From Octadecabacter ascidiaceicola (GTDB taxonomy: Bacteria > Pseudomonadota > Alphaproteobacteria > Rhodobacterales > Rhodobacteraceae), in the NCBI RefSeq assembly GCF_900185015.1, contig NZ_FXYD01000001.1:868001-932000 (forward strand): DNA of 64,000 bases. The letters are read 5' to 3'. The position numbers were made by a program, and so were the translations under genes. The notes under the pieces were generated by a model. It was not told where the DNA came from and searched no databases. It worked only from the letters and a program-made list of their open reading frames with translations. Shown piece after piece: positions 1 through 8,793 of the stretch (position 1 is the first letter of the stretch; every line of letters starts with the position of its first letter).

Positions 1-606
1 GATTGGGACCGTATGGTTGCCCAAATCGATGATCTGCTGCCGCGCGACCACCAAGAGACTGTCCGCAAGTTGGCCCGCCAGATCGACAACACATTAGCGT
101 CGTTCATACGCGGGCAAGGCACAGTTTGCTTGGTACTAGGGACATATTACGCCGTTGCCCTAATGATCGCCGGTTTGAACTTCGGCCTGATCGTCGGCTT
201 TATCGCAGGCTTGATCTCGTTCATCCCCTATATCGGTGCGCTTGTGGGCGGTGTCTTGGCAATCGGTCTGGCACTGTTCCAGTGGTGGGGCGGAACCGAA
301 ATCGTCGACGGTGAAACAGTACAGCTTGGATTCAATTGGTTGCGCATCGGCATTGTCGCTGCAATCTTCGGGTTTGGTCAGTTTTTTGAGGGAAACATCC
401 TTACGCCGAAACTGGTTGGAAGCTCCGTTGGATTGCACCCTGTTTGGTTGATCCTCGCGCTGTCTGTGTTCGGCAGCTTGTTCGGCTTCGTTGGGATGCT
501 TGTTGCTGTACCTGTTGCCGCGGTCATCGGTGTTTTGACGCGGTTCCTCATCGGTGAATACAAGGCCGGCCAGCTTTACAAAGGCCATATCGGCAAGGAC
601 ACCTAA
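1..606 (+). CDS. AI-2E family transporter (PerM-like), 3' part
   Basis: The reading frame is open from the first base, so the gene begins before the window; the visible part is about 200 residues. It holds several hydrophobic segments and the glycine/proline-rich stretch GLISFIPYIGALVGG typical of the C-terminal half of the AI-2E/PerM family of inner-membrane proteins. A second region, LVGSSVGLHPVWLILAL, is also characteristic. Members are called autoinducer-2 exporters or Na+/H+ antiporters, but the substrate of most is unknown. The hdaA gene starts 3 bases after the stop, suggesting one transcript. The family call is firm; the substrate is not known. Confidence 0.88.
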   Translation, partial: DWDRMVAQIDDLLPRDHQETVRKLARQIDNTLASFIRGQGTVCLVLGTYYAVALMIAGLNFGLIVGFIAGLISFIPYIGALVGGVLAIGLALFQWWGGTEIVDGETVQLGFNWLRIGIVAAIFGFGQFFEGNILTPKLVGSSVGLHPVWLILALSVFGSLFGFVGMLVAVPVAAVIGVLTRFLIGEYKAGQLYKGHIGKDT

Positions 607-609
607 ACC

Positions 610-1281
610 ATGGCGCGCCAATTGGCTTTTGACCTGCCCGCAAATGTGCGGCTGGAAGCGCAGGACTTTTTTGTCTCCCGCGCGAATGAGTTGGCTTACG
701 CCCTGCTGCAAACCCCTGCCACTTGGCCGGACCATAAGCTCGCGCTGGTTGGGCCTGCGGGTTCCGGGAAAACACACCTTGCTCGCGTATTCGCCGAGCA
801 AACGGGCGCGACGATTTTAAACGCCGGAGACATCACACCGGATACCCCAATGCCAATCGACCCGCTTGTCATTGAAGATGGGGACGCCCTCGCAATAGCA
901 AACGAAGAATGGTTATTTCACGCCCACAATGCCCTTCGTCGGGACAACCACGCGCTGTTGCTAACCGGTAAAACACCTCCGTCGCGCTGGGGCATCACAT
1001 TGCCAGACTTGGCCAGCCGCCTGTCTGCCGCCACCAGTGTTACGATTGAAAACCCTGATGATGCCCTGCTTACCGCGGTGCTTCTAAAACACTTCGCAGA
1101 TCGCCAACTTGCGCCAACACCCGATGCCATCGCCTATCTAATCAAGCATTTGCCACGGGCGTTTGATACTGTACGCAACATCGTTGAGACGCTAGATCGC
1201 GAAGCTTTGGCCCAATCCAAACCCCTTTCGCGTCCCTTTGTGCGCGCCGTGCTGGACACTTTGCACCAAGATGAGGGATAG
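610..1281 (+). CDS. hdaA: DnaA-related replication regulator HdaA
   Basis: This 223-residue AAA+ protein starts with the hexapeptide QLAFDL at residues 4-9, which fits the beta-clamp-binding motif at the N-terminus of Hda proteins. A Walker A motif, GPAGSGKT, is at residues 48-55, followed by the acidic Walker B-like IEDGD. There is no DnaA-type DNA-binding domain IV, so it is not DnaA. In Alphaproteobacteria HdaA works with the DNA-loaded clamp to promote hydrolysis of DnaA-ATP and prevent re-initiation. It lies 3 bases after the AI-2E transporter gene and about 40 bases before ppk. The assignment rests on length, clamp motif and AAA+ fold. Confidence 0.88.
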   Translation: MARQLAFDLPANVRLEAQDFFVSRANELAYALLQTPATWPDHKLALVGPAGSGKTHLARVFAEQTGATILNAGDITPDTPMPIDPLVIEDGDALAIANEEWLFHAHNALRRDNHALLLTGKTPPSRWGITLPDLASRLSAATSVTIENPDDALLTAVLLKHFADRQLAPTPDAIAYLIKHLPRAFDTVRNIVETLDREALAQSKPLSRPFVRAVLDTLHQDEG

Positions 1282-1320
1282 TGTCACCTTGCTGACATAA
1301 ATGACTGGCACAAGACACTG

Positions 1321-3489
1321 ATGACAAAGGCAGACTTCCTAAGGGCCGACTTCCCAGAAGCGCAGGTTGTAGACGGCGATATGAATGGTCCCTCGCGGTT
1401 TTTTAACCGTGAACTCAGCTGGCTGGGGTTCAATTGGCGTGTTTTGGAAGAGGCCGAGAACCCACGCATTCCACTGCTGGAACGCGTACGGTTCCTATCC
1501 ATTTCGGCAACCAACTTGGACGAGTTCTACACCGTGCGCGTCGCGGGCCTAAGGGAACTGGCCCACAACGGCAATACCACCCCGTCAATGGACGGGCTAA
1601 CACCGGAAGAACAACTGGCGCTAATCGATGAGAACACCCGAAACTTATTGGCGCGACAACAAAAGGTATTTACCGACCTGCACGCTGAAATGGCCCGTGA
1701 GAAAATCTCGATTCTCAAACGCGAAGACCTGTCGGACGAAGATCGCGTCTTTCTAAAGGATGTATTTTTCCGCCAAGTTTTCCCCGTGCTGTCCCCACTT
1801 GCAATTGATCCGGCCCACCCCTTCCCGTTCCTACCGAACGAAGGGTTCGCATTGGCGTTGGAGTTAGAGCGAAGCAAAGACAAACGCGCGTTGCGAGCAT
1901 TGTTACCTGTACCAGCCCAAGTTGACCGCTACATCGCTTGCCCCAGTGAAGACGGCCATCGTTTCTTGCCGCTTGAAGAACTACTGATGGACAATCTTGA
2001 CGGGTTGTTCCCAGGCTACAAAGTTAAAGGCTCTTGCGCCTTTCGTATCCTGCGCGACAGCGACCTCGAAGTTGAAGACGAAGCCGAGGACCTCGTGCGT
2101 GAATTCGAAGTTGCGTTGAAACGCCGCCGTCGCGGCGAAGTTGTCAGCATGCGGGTCTCTGCGGGGGCACCGAAAGGGCTGCGCAACCTGATCATGGGAG
2201 AGTTGCATGTTTCCGAAAACGAAGTCGTAGAGATTGATGGGGTCATTGGCATGGCTGATATCAGTGAGCTGGTTTTAGACGCGCGCCCAGACTTGTTGTG
2301 GCCACCGTTTGCACCGCGTGTGCCAGAGCGTGTTCAAGACCACGACGGCGATATGTTCGCGGCCATTCGCAAGAAAGACATGCTGCTGCACCACCCCTAC
2401 GAGACCTTCGATATGGTTGTGCGGTTCCTTAAACAGGCGGCGCGCGACCCTGATGTTGTTGCAATCAAACAGACGCTTTATCGGACCTCCAAGAAATCCC
2501 CGATTGTTGAAGCCCTGTGTGAAGCAGCCGAGGATGGCAAATCCGTAACGGCCTTGGTTGAACTAAAAGCCCGCTTTGATGAGGCCGCCAACATTCGCCA
2601 ATCGCGCCGCTTGGAACGCGCGGGTGCGCATGTTGTTTACGGTTTCTTGGACCTTAAAACACACGCAAAAATCTCAACTGTGGTACGGCGCGAAGGCGAT
2701 GAGTTGGTGACCTATACCCACTATGGAACAGGCAACTACCACCCCATCACTGCGCGTATCTATACTGACCTGTCGTTCTTCACGTGTGATGCTGCCCTTG
2801 GGCGCGATGCGACGAAAGTGTTCAACTACCTCAGCGGATATGTCCAGCCGGACGACCTTGAAAACCTCGCAATTTCACCGATCACGTTAAAGCCGCGACT
2901 ATTGGAAATGATCGCCGCCGAAGCAGATCACGCGCGCGCTGGCAAGCCTGCTGAAATCTGGGCGAAGATGAACAGTCTAATTGAATCCGATGTCATCGAT
3001 GCGCTTTATGAAGCGTCCCAAGCAGGCGTTAAAATCAACCTCGTTATTCGCGGCATCTGTGGTCTTCGCCCCGGCGTTAAGGGGCTGTCAGACAACATTC
3101 GCGTCAAATCCATCGTTGGGCGTTTTCTGGAACATTCGCGGATCGTTTGTTTCGGCAATGGCCACGGCCTTCCTGCCAAAAAGTCCCGCGTTTTCTTTTC
3201 CAGTGCCGACTGGATGAGTAGGAACTTGAACCGACGTGTCGAAACCTTGGTCGAAGTAAATAACAACACCGTCAAAGCCCAGATCGTCAGCCAGATCATG
3301 GCAGCAAACCTAGCTGACGTGGCGCAAAGCTGGATCATGGGACCAGATGGAGTTTTCGAACGAGCGGACATTGAAGAAGGCACATTTGCCTTTAATTGCC
3401 ACCGTTTCTTTATGGAAAATCCCTCTCTTTCTGGTCGCGGTTCCGCTGGCGCGTCTGACGTGCCGCAGTTGACCCACACCGAAGACTAA
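1321..3489 (+). CDS. ppk1: polyphosphate kinase 1
   Basis: The 722-residue product has the four-domain layout of PPK1: an N-terminal region with RFFNRELSWLGFNWRVLEEA-like sequence, a head domain and two phospholipase-D-like catalytic halves. The phosphorylated histidine is in KTHAK (His448), and the second conserved histidine is in EHSR (His605). The enzyme reversibly transfers the gamma phosphate of ATP to polyphosphate, giving a phosphate and energy store. The start at 1321 is the first ATG in frame; a later ATG at 1381 would remove only the divergent N-terminus. The polyphosphate-degrading ppx gene follows 62 bases downstream, so synthesis and degradation are linked. Confidence 0.97.
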   Translation: MTKADFLRADFPEAQVVDGDMNGPSRFFNRELSWLGFNWRVLEEAENPRIPLLERVRFLSISATNLDEFYTVRVAGLRELAHNGNTTPSMDGLTPEEQLALIDENTRNLLARQQKVFTDLHAEMAREKISILKREDLSDEDRVFLKDVFFRQVFPVLSPLAIDPAHPFPFLPNEGFALALELERSKDKRALRALLPVPAQVDRYIACPSEDGHRFLPLEELLMDNLDGLFPGYKVKGSCAFRILRDSDLEVEDEAEDLVREFEVALKRRRRGEVVSMRVSAGAPKGLRNLIMGELHVSENEVVEIDGVIGMADISELVLDARPDLLWPPFAPRVPERVQDHDGDMFAAIRKKDMLLHHPYETFDMVVRFLKQAARDPDVVAIKQTLYRTSKKSPIVEALCEAAEDGKSVTALVELKARFDEAANIRQSRRLERAGAHVVYGFLDLKTHAKISTVVRREGDELVTYTHYGTGNYHPITARIYTDLSFFTCDAALGRDATKVFNYLSGYVQPDDLENLAISPITLKPRLLEMIAAEADHARAGKPAEIWAKMNSLIESDVIDALYEASQAGVKINLVIRGICGLRPGVKGLSDNIRVKSIVGRFLEHSRIVCFGNGHGLPAKKSRVFFSSADWMSRNLNRRVETLVEVNNNTVKAQIVSQIMAANLADVAQSWIMGPDGVFERADIEEGTFAFNCHRFFMENPSLSGRGSAGASDVPQLTHTED

Positions 3490-3551
3490 GTGACGCAATT
3501 GACTCAACGAAAACCGCTAGCCATGGTCACGAAGAACCAAACGAGGGCGAT

Positions 3552-5117
3552 ATGAGCGACGGCAAAACTTCGGATGCTGAGCATGATTGGGGCCCCTTTG
3601 GTCGTCCGCTTTTCAATGATCCAAAAGCGCGTGCACTCTCACGTGTCGGAGTGGTCGACGTTGGTTCTAACTCTGTACGATTGGTGATCTTTGATGGCGC
3701 GGCACGAAGCCCGGCCTATTTCTACAACGAAAAAATCATGGCAGGCCTCGGTGCAGGTATGGCTGAAACGGGCCGCCTCAATCCCGAAGGCCGCGTGCGT
3801 GCCCTTTCAGCGATCCACCGCTTTGTCGCTCTCGCACAAAGCCTTGGTATTCCGCCCCTTACGGCTGTTGCGACTGCCGCCGTACGCGAAGCAAGCGATG
3901 GACCAGACTTTCGTGCCGATGTATTGCGTGAAACCGGCCTAAAACTCTGGGTCATCGACGGACAAGAGGAAGCGCGTCTGTCTGCGCAAGGCGTCTTGCT
4001 TGGTTGGCCCGGCAGCTACGGTTTAGTCTGTGATATTGGCGGGTCCTCTATGGAACTCGCCGACCTGTTTGAGGGACGCGTTGGGCGACGTGTGACTTCC
4101 GCGCTCGGCCCACTAAAACTGCGCGAAATGAATAGCAAAAAAGCCCGCCGTGCGTTTATCAAAGAAACCGTGGCAGAGCTGTTCGATAAGATGGGCGGTG
4201 AAACCGGCAAACGTCTTTTCCTCGTTGGTGGATCTTGGCGAGCCATTGCGCGGATTGATATGGAACGCCGCGGTTACCCGTTAACGGTTTTGCATGAATA
4301 TCGAATGACGCCGACGCGCATCGCCAAAACATTGAAATACATCGAAGAAAGTGACCTGCAGGACCTACGTTCACGGTGTGGGATTTCCGACAGCCGAATG
4401 GCACTGGTCCCTTACGCGGTTCATGTTTTGCGCGCCGTCGTCGTCCGCTTCAAACCCAAGGACATCACGGTTTCCAGCTACGGCATCCGTGAAGGTATGC
4501 TTTATGAACAAATGCCGGCTGAGCTTCGCGAGCGTGATCCACTTATCGAAGCCAGCCGTTTTGCAGAAGCGAAAGACGCCCGTCTGCCTGGGTTCGGCCG
4601 CACGCTATATCATTTTGTCCTGCCCCTGTTTGGCCGCACAAGCCACGCACGCAAACGTATCATCAGGGCGGCGTGTTTGCTCCACGACGTAAGCTGGCGC
4701 GCGCATCCCGATTACCGCCACGAAGTCGTGTTCGACAACACAACTCGTGCAAACTTGGGTGGATTGAAGCATTCAGAACGCGTGTTCCTCGGGATCGCAT
4801 TGCTGCATCGTTATACGAACAAACGAGATGGTACACGGTTTGAGCCATTGTTCGAGTTACTTGACCCTAAAGAGCAGCTCAACGCCGAGGTCCTCGGTAA
4901 AGCCATGCGATTGGGCGCGATGTTGTGGATTAAAGCAGACGAACAGCCGGGAACGCTAAAGTATTCCGCCAAAACGAACACACTTGAACTGGTCCTGAAA
5001 GAAGCGGCAGCGCCTTTGTTTGGAGAAGTCGCTCAAGTCCGTTTGGAGTCGCTCGCCAGCTCACTCGGCGCCGAAGCCTCGGTCCGTGTCAAAGGGGCGC
5101 GACGCGTTAGGGCCTAA
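3552..5117 (+). CDS. ppx: Ppx/GppA family exopolyphosphatase
   Basis: The 521-residue protein belongs to the actin-like ATPase-fold Ppx/GppA phosphatases. The first phosphate-binding loop is VVDVGSNSVRLVIFDG near the N-terminus and the second is CDIGGSSMELAD near residue 160. The C-terminal half contains LLHDVSWRAHPDYRHE, an HD-like helical region. It hydrolyses terminal phosphates of polyphosphate and may also act on pppGpp; sequence alone does not separate these. A GAGGG element precedes the ATG at 3552. The stop codon overlaps the stop of the opposite-strand gene (shared bases 5114-5117), so the two genes meet tail to tail with no terminator space. Confidence 0.93.
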   Translation: MSDGKTSDAEHDWGPFGRPLFNDPKARALSRVGVVDVGSNSVRLVIFDGAARSPAYFYNEKIMAGLGAGMAETGRLNPEGRVRALSAIHRFVALAQSLGIPPLTAVATAAVREASDGPDFRADVLRETGLKLWVIDGQEEARLSAQGVLLGWPGSYGLVCDIGGSSMELADLFEGRVGRRVTSALGPLKLREMNSKKARRAFIKETVAELFDKMGGETGKRLFLVGGSWRAIARIDMERRGYPLTVLHEYRMTPTRIAKTLKYIEESDLQDLRSRCGISDSRMALVPYAVHVLRAVVVRFKPKDITVSSYGIREGMLYEQMPAELRERDPLIEASRFAEAKDARLPGFGRTLYHFVLPLFGRTSHARKRIIRAACLLHDVSWRAHPDYRHEVVFDNTTRANLGGLKHSERVFLGIALLHRYTNKRDGTRFEPLFELLDPKEQLNAEVLGKAMRLGAMLWIKADEQPGTLKYSAKTNTLELVLKEAAAPLFGEVAQVRLESLASSLGAEASVRVKGARRVRA

Positions 5118-5479
5118 AGGTCGATGATGTCGCCCTCTTCGCGTGGTTCATATTCCGGCGCGTCTGGGCTGCGACGGATGATGATGTCCCCGTTCGGCAA
5201 TACCTCGGGGCGTTCATAATACCGCACAGAATCAAGCGTTTGGATCAGCTCTATCAAAGCAGGTCCCATTTCGGTCGCAAGCAATTCCAACGCTGGTTCC
5301 AGTTCCTCTGCGAGGTCAGAAAAGTCGTCAATCGCCGGTTCCATCTCACTCATGATGCCGCGAAACAGAAGCTTCGCGCCTTCTTCCATCAGCGAAAAGC
5401 CTTCTTCGATTTCTCCCTCTTCTTGCGCAAGTGCAGGGGCAGGCAAAGCGATGAGGGCAGCAAGGATGAGATGTTTCAT
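5114..5479 (-). CDS. small exported acidic protein, function unknown
   Basis: I place the start at the ATG at 5479, because it begins MKHLILAALIALPAPALAQ, a clean Sec signal peptide with an ALA-Q cleavage site. The frame stays open upstream but that extension is unlike a protein N-terminus. The mature part, about 100 residues, is very acidic (many Glu and Asp), has predicted helices around EPAIDDFSDLAEELEPALELL, and ends with a charged tail. It resembles periplasmic proteins I know only as conserved roseobacter hypotheticals. No catalytic motif is seen. It converges on ppx with overlapping stop codons and is the last gene of the minus-strand run. Confidence 0.75.
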   Translation of the reverse strand: MKHLILAALIALPAPALAQEEGEIEEGFSLMEEGAKLLFRGIMSEMEPAIDDFSDLAEELEPALELLATEMGPALIELIQTLDSVRYYERPEVLPNGDIIIRRSPDAPEYEPREEGDIIDL

Positions 5480-5514
5480 GCCCTCAATATAGGGACGCTG
5501 ACACCATTTCTCAA

Positions 5515-6516
5515 TCAGAGCGGAATATCTATTACCACCGGAAAGTGATCTGAGGCCAATAACAGCGCGGCGCAAAGGTCTTTGTCTGCAAAGCATTTCG
5601 GGTCATCAAACGGGTGCATGATGCTCCATGTCGGGTTCATCGCGCGCACACTTTGCGACACCATAATGTAATCCAACAGGGCAGACATAAAATGGCGGTC
5701 CTTGCCGACGGTAAATCGAGCGGTCACAGGCATTGCGCCGATCCGTTGCGACAACGCTAAGCGTGCATGTGGGTCAAACAGCTGCTCTCCATTGCCCTCT
5801 CCCAGCACGATTTCCACACCGGACCGCCCAAACAGTTTCTCGTATTCGTCTAGGCCCGGACCATCGTTGAAGTCCCCCAAAACGATCATGTTATCGCCCA
5901 CCTCAAGATGCGCTTCGACCCGTCGTCGCAGCCAAATGCACTGCGCCAATTGCTTGCGTCGGTTGGCGATTGATATGCGCATGGCTTGCGCATCGTTGCG
6001 TGCACCGTGGGGCGCCTTGGATTTCGCATGCACACCGATCAATCGGAAAACGGCACCTGAGGTATGCGTCACCTCAATTTCCAGAGGCGGTTTTGACCAT
6101 TTGACCGAGTCGAGTTGCGCATCGACATCAAGGTCCATCTTTATCGCCTGATCAAAACGCGGCGCTCCATCCTCGCGCGGATCATGGCGCACATTTAGAA
6201 CGTCCGGATCAAACAGAAAGATAATTTCCTGTTGCGTTTCATTAACATAGCCGATGATCGCTTTGCGTGCCCTGATGCCGACCTTTGTAGCAAACCCTTC
6301 TAGCGCAGCCACACCATCACGGTTCGCATGGCTGTCCGGCGCTTCGACAACCATGATCCCGTCAGCGTCTAATGCCTGAAACACCGCACCAAGTGCGGCC
6401 GTTTGCTGGGCACGCGTGACATCCCAACGCCCTGACCAACGGTCATCGTTGTACGGCGTACCTTCATCATCAAACAGGTTCGAAAACCACTCGACGTTAT
6501 AGGTGGCAATCTTCAC
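5515..6516 (-). CDS. endonuclease/exonuclease/phosphatase family protein
   Basis: The product of 333 residues has the DNase I-like hydrolase fold. Supporting motifs are ATYNVEWF at the N-terminus, VVEAPDSH with the metal-binding Glu, IGVHAKSK, the LGDFND motif near residue 215 and SDHFPVV at the C-terminus. I use a GTG start at 6516: it overlaps the TGA of the upstream gene as GTGA, and it places ATYNVEWF at residue 4, as expected. The family includes nucleases, inositol-phosphate phosphatases and sphingomyelinases, so the substrate is open. No signal peptide is seen, so it probably acts in the cytoplasm. It appears translationally coupled to the DjlA-like gene. Confidence 0.87.
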   Translation of the reverse strand: MKIATYNVEWFSNLFDDEGTPYNDDRWSGRWDVTRAQQTAALGAVFQALDADGIMVVEAPDSHANRDGVAALEGFATKVGIRARKAIIGYVNETQQEIIFLFDPDVLNVRHDPREDGAPRFDQAIKMDLDVDAQLDSVKWSKPPLEIEVTHTSGAVFRLIGVHAKSKAPHGARNDAQAMRISIANRRKQLAQCIWLRRRVEAHLEVGDNMIVLGDFNDGPGLDEYEKLFGRSGVEIVLGEGNGEQLFDPHARLALSQRIGAMPVTARFTVGKDRHFMSALLDYIMVSQSVRAMNPTWSIMHPFDDPKCFADKDLCAALLLASDHFPVVIDIPL

Positions 6517-7199
6517 GCAGCACCACGTTCGTTGATCTCGTCCCACGCCCGATTGATTGCGATCATCTTTTTCTCAGCAAGTTTCACGGCTTCTTCCGGA
6601 ACTCCCCGCGCGACCATCTGGTCTGGGTGGGTTTCGCGCACCAGCTTACGCCACGCCTTGCGCATTTCCTCCATCGAGGTTCCCGCCGTAACGCCCAATA
6701 CGTCATAGGGATCGCGCTCGGCATCTGGAACGAACTGCGACCGCAGCCGTTTGAAGCGGGTTTCATCCAGTCCGAAAATTTCGCCGACCCGCGCTAGGAA
6801 CGCATCTTCATTTGGGTGATAGTGCCCATCTGCAAGGGCGATATGAAACAGTCCTTCCATCAAATCACACAGCGGTGCAGCGACATCGCCTCCATACATC
6901 GCTTTGATTTTATAAGCGTAATCTTCATACCCAGCGACATCGGTGCGGGCCAAATCAAACAGCTTACCTGCGTTCTTTTCCTCCCCTTGAGGAATGGTGA
7001 ACACCTCACGAAACGCTGTTACCTCGTCGCGGGTGACCTGCCCATCCGCCTTCGCCATTTTCGCACCAAGTGCTATAACGGCAATCGCGAACGCGACAGA
7101 ACGTTCCGGCGGCGTGCGCAGGTTTGCAAAAACTTCTGACAGGCCTTCGCCAGCGGCTAGGGACGACACTGCGTCGGTGATACGGGTCCAAATCGACAT
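6513..7199 (-). CDS. DjlA-like TerB/DnaJ-domain co-chaperone
   Basis: This 228-residue protein combines a TerB-like helical domain (about residues 30-150, with KMAKADGQVTRDEV) and a C-terminal J domain carrying the HPD tripeptide at residues 191-193, the motif that stimulates DnaK ATPase. The order TerB then J is that of DjlA, but I see no clear N-terminal membrane anchor. The start is uncertain: ATG codons at 7199 and 7205 are both possible, and I prefer 7199 because MSIWTRI resembles family N-termini. Its TGA overlaps the GTG of the next gene. It likely recruits DnaK to particular clients, which are unknown. Confidence 0.85.
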   Translation of the reverse strand: MSIWTRITDAVSSLAAGEGLSEVFANLRTPPERSVAFAIAVIALGAKMAKADGQVTRDEVTAFREVFTIPQGEEKNAGKLFDLARTDVAGYEDYAYKIKAMYGGDVAAPLCDLMEGLFHIALADGHYHPNEDAFLARVGEIFGLDETRFKRLRSQFVPDAERDPYDVLGVTAGTSMEEMRKAWRKLVRETHPDQMVARGVPEEAVKLAEKKMIAINRAWDEINERGAA

Positions 7200-7231
7200 G
7201 GGCATATTCTTAACCAATCTGTCGTGGGATG

Positions 7232-7708
7232 TTAGAGCCGTTTTTGCATCAACACGAGATCCATCCAACGGTCAAACTTGCGCCCAACTTCCGGAAGCAC
7301 CGCAATTTCTTCAAACCCTAATGCACGATGAAACGCGACACCCGCCGCGTTCTCTTCGCAAACGCCCGCCACAAGCACATGGGTATCCGCGGCGCGGGCA
7401 TGGTCCATCAAAACCTGCATCAACGCCCGACCCGCGCCCTGCCCCGAAGCCTCAGGCGCAAGAATGATGGTGTGCTCCATCGTGTGAGCATATCCAATGC
7501 CGCCACGAAACTGGTCATATGTCGCAAAGCCAAGAACAACGCCGTCAATCTCAACCACCAAAAAGCACGGCCGTTGGGCAATCATCTGCGCCACTTCGTC
7601 GGGTGACTTCGTCACAGAGTTAAACGTCACCACGGTTTCGCGGATTTGCGGATTCCAAAACGCCGCAATAGCAGTGCTGTCGTCTTGGGTGGCCGGACGA
7701 ACAATCAT
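7232..7708 (-). CDS. GNAT family N-acetyltransferase
   Basis: A 158-residue acetyltransferase of the GNAT fold. The acetyl-CoA pyrophosphate loop is GQGAGRAL, within the helix start typical of motif A, and the C-terminal part has GVAFHRALGFEEIA, the usual GNAT ending. The sequence is closest in style to the phosphinothricin/methionine-sulfoximine N-acetyltransferase branch, but the substrate cannot be read from the sequence. The start at 7708 overlaps the TGA of the upstream VOC gene (ATGA), which supports it over an upstream in-frame ATG at 7735. Confidence 0.87.
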   Translation of the reverse strand: MIVRPATQDDSTAIAAFWNPQIRETVVTFNSVTKSPDEVAQMIAQRPCFLVVEIDGVVLGFATYDQFRGGIGYAHTMEHTIILAPEASGQGAGRALMQVLMDHARAADTHVLVAGVCEENAAGVAFHRALGFEEIAVLPEVGRKFDRWMDLVLMQKRL

Positions 7709-8301
7709 AATGTTATCAAACCATTTTCGCTGCAAAACTGCGCGGACAGCGATATGGTGGCGTCTTCGGCAAACCGGACCCTGTCATCCCTCAATACGCC
7801 ATCAAGCTCTGCCGCGATGTCCAACGCATTTGGATGTCGAACCGTTAGAACCTCAAGTTTAAGCCCCGAAGAAATCAACTTCGCCCCCGGTGGCGTGTCT
7901 GTTTTCCATGACAAAACCGTCGGAAAACCGCCCCCCATCGGCAACGTTCCATCTGGTGGCACGCCCATGTCCCAGCGCAATTCATCCCGTGACATCTCGA
8001 CGGCCTCCATCCCGTGGATCAACAGCGGCTCCAAGACACAGGGTTCACAAATCCAGTTCACCAAACGCGGCGGCCCACTGAAAACATCAAGCCCGAACCA
8101 GCGCGGCCCCATACTATTTGCAGACGGATCAGCTGCGATCACTTCGATGTAGATGTCGTCTTCCAGTCCCAGCAACTTATTGTGGGTCCCAAACCGCTCA
8201 TGCTTGCCGCCACCTTGAAAGGTAACGCCCATACGCTCTTCAGCCCAAGAAACGCCTTCCTCTAGCGTTTCAGCCGCGATCGCTAGATGGTCCAACTTCA
8301 T
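7705..8301 (-). CDS. VOC-superfamily (glyoxalase-like domain) protein
   Basis: The 198-residue protein begins MKLDHLAIAAETLEEG, the first beta-alpha unit of a vicinal oxygen chelate fold, with a metal-ligand-type histidine at position 5. A following GTHNKLLGL and the glutamate in IYIEVIAADP complete the usual first module. This layout matches the glyoxalase-like domain family rather than glyoxalase I itself. The reaction is unknown. The stop overlaps the start of the acetyltransferase gene, and the membrane-protein gene lies 9 bases upstream, so it is part of the packed minus-strand run. Confidence 0.8.
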   Translation of the reverse strand: MKLDHLAIAAETLEEGVSWAEERMGVTFQGGGKHERFGTHNKLLGLEDDIYIEVIAADPSANSMGPRWFGLDVFSGPPRLVNWICEPCVLEPLLIHGMEAVEMSRDELRWDMGVPPDGTLPMGGGFPTVLSWKTDTPPGAKLISSGLKLEVLTVRHPNALDIAAELDGVLRDDRVRFAEDATISLSAQFCSENGLITL

Positions 8302-8310
8302 AAGTCACCC

Positions 8311-8793
8311 CTAGTTAATCCATATCCACACAGCCCAAAACGCACCAAACAGCGTCGGGTAAAAGCTGGCTGCAAACCCAAGCGAGCGTAGCGGAGGCGA
8401 GACATGATAGCCAACCCAATAGATCAAACGGGCCACAGCCATCCCGACGCCAAGCGCAAGGATAGATACGCCGCCAAGATTGAAACCGATAAACGGCCAA
8501 ATAAGCAGCGCAAGTACCATTTGCTCTACGGTATTAAGCAAAACGCGCTCGTCGATATCCACACGCGTTCCCGTGATTGCGGCAGAGCCATCAATCAGGT
8601 CCGCATTGAAAAACCGTCGTGCAGCAAGGACACCGATCATCATCGCCATGACGATCCCCGGTATCAAGAACGCCGCCGGAATAGCCAACGCAGGCGGCAC
8701 GAACGGCAGACCTAGCCGAAGCGGAAGCAAGACTATCGCGACCGCCCAAACTGCGCCCAACACCATCCCGATTGCGATGGCGGCCCGTTTCAT
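8311..8793 (-). CDS. MAPEG family membrane protein
   Basis: A 160-residue protein with four hydrophobic segments (roughly residues 5-27, 38-58, 87-118 and 132-158). The stretch ERVLLNTVEQMVLAL near residue 83 has the Arg, Asn and Glu pattern of the MAPEG family (membrane-associated proteins in eicosanoid and glutathione metabolism). Bacterial members are usually uncharacterised, so no reaction is claimed. Its ATG overlaps the TAA of the methylmalonyl-CoA mutase gene by one base (TAATG), indicating translational coupling, although there is no known link between the two functions. Confidence 0.8.
   Translation of the reverse strand: MKRAAIAIGMVLGAVWAVAIVLLPLRLGLPFVPPALAIPAAFLIPGIVMAMMIGVLAARRFFNADLIDGSAAITGTRVDIDERVLLNTVEQMVLALLIWPFIGFNLGGVSILALGVGMAVARLIYWVGYHVSPPLRSLGFAASFYPTLFGAFWAVWIWIN

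Noticed and set aside
7133-7140. TTTGCAAA within the DjlA-like gene
   Set aside because: Single copy inside coding sequence without a partner box; regarded as chance.
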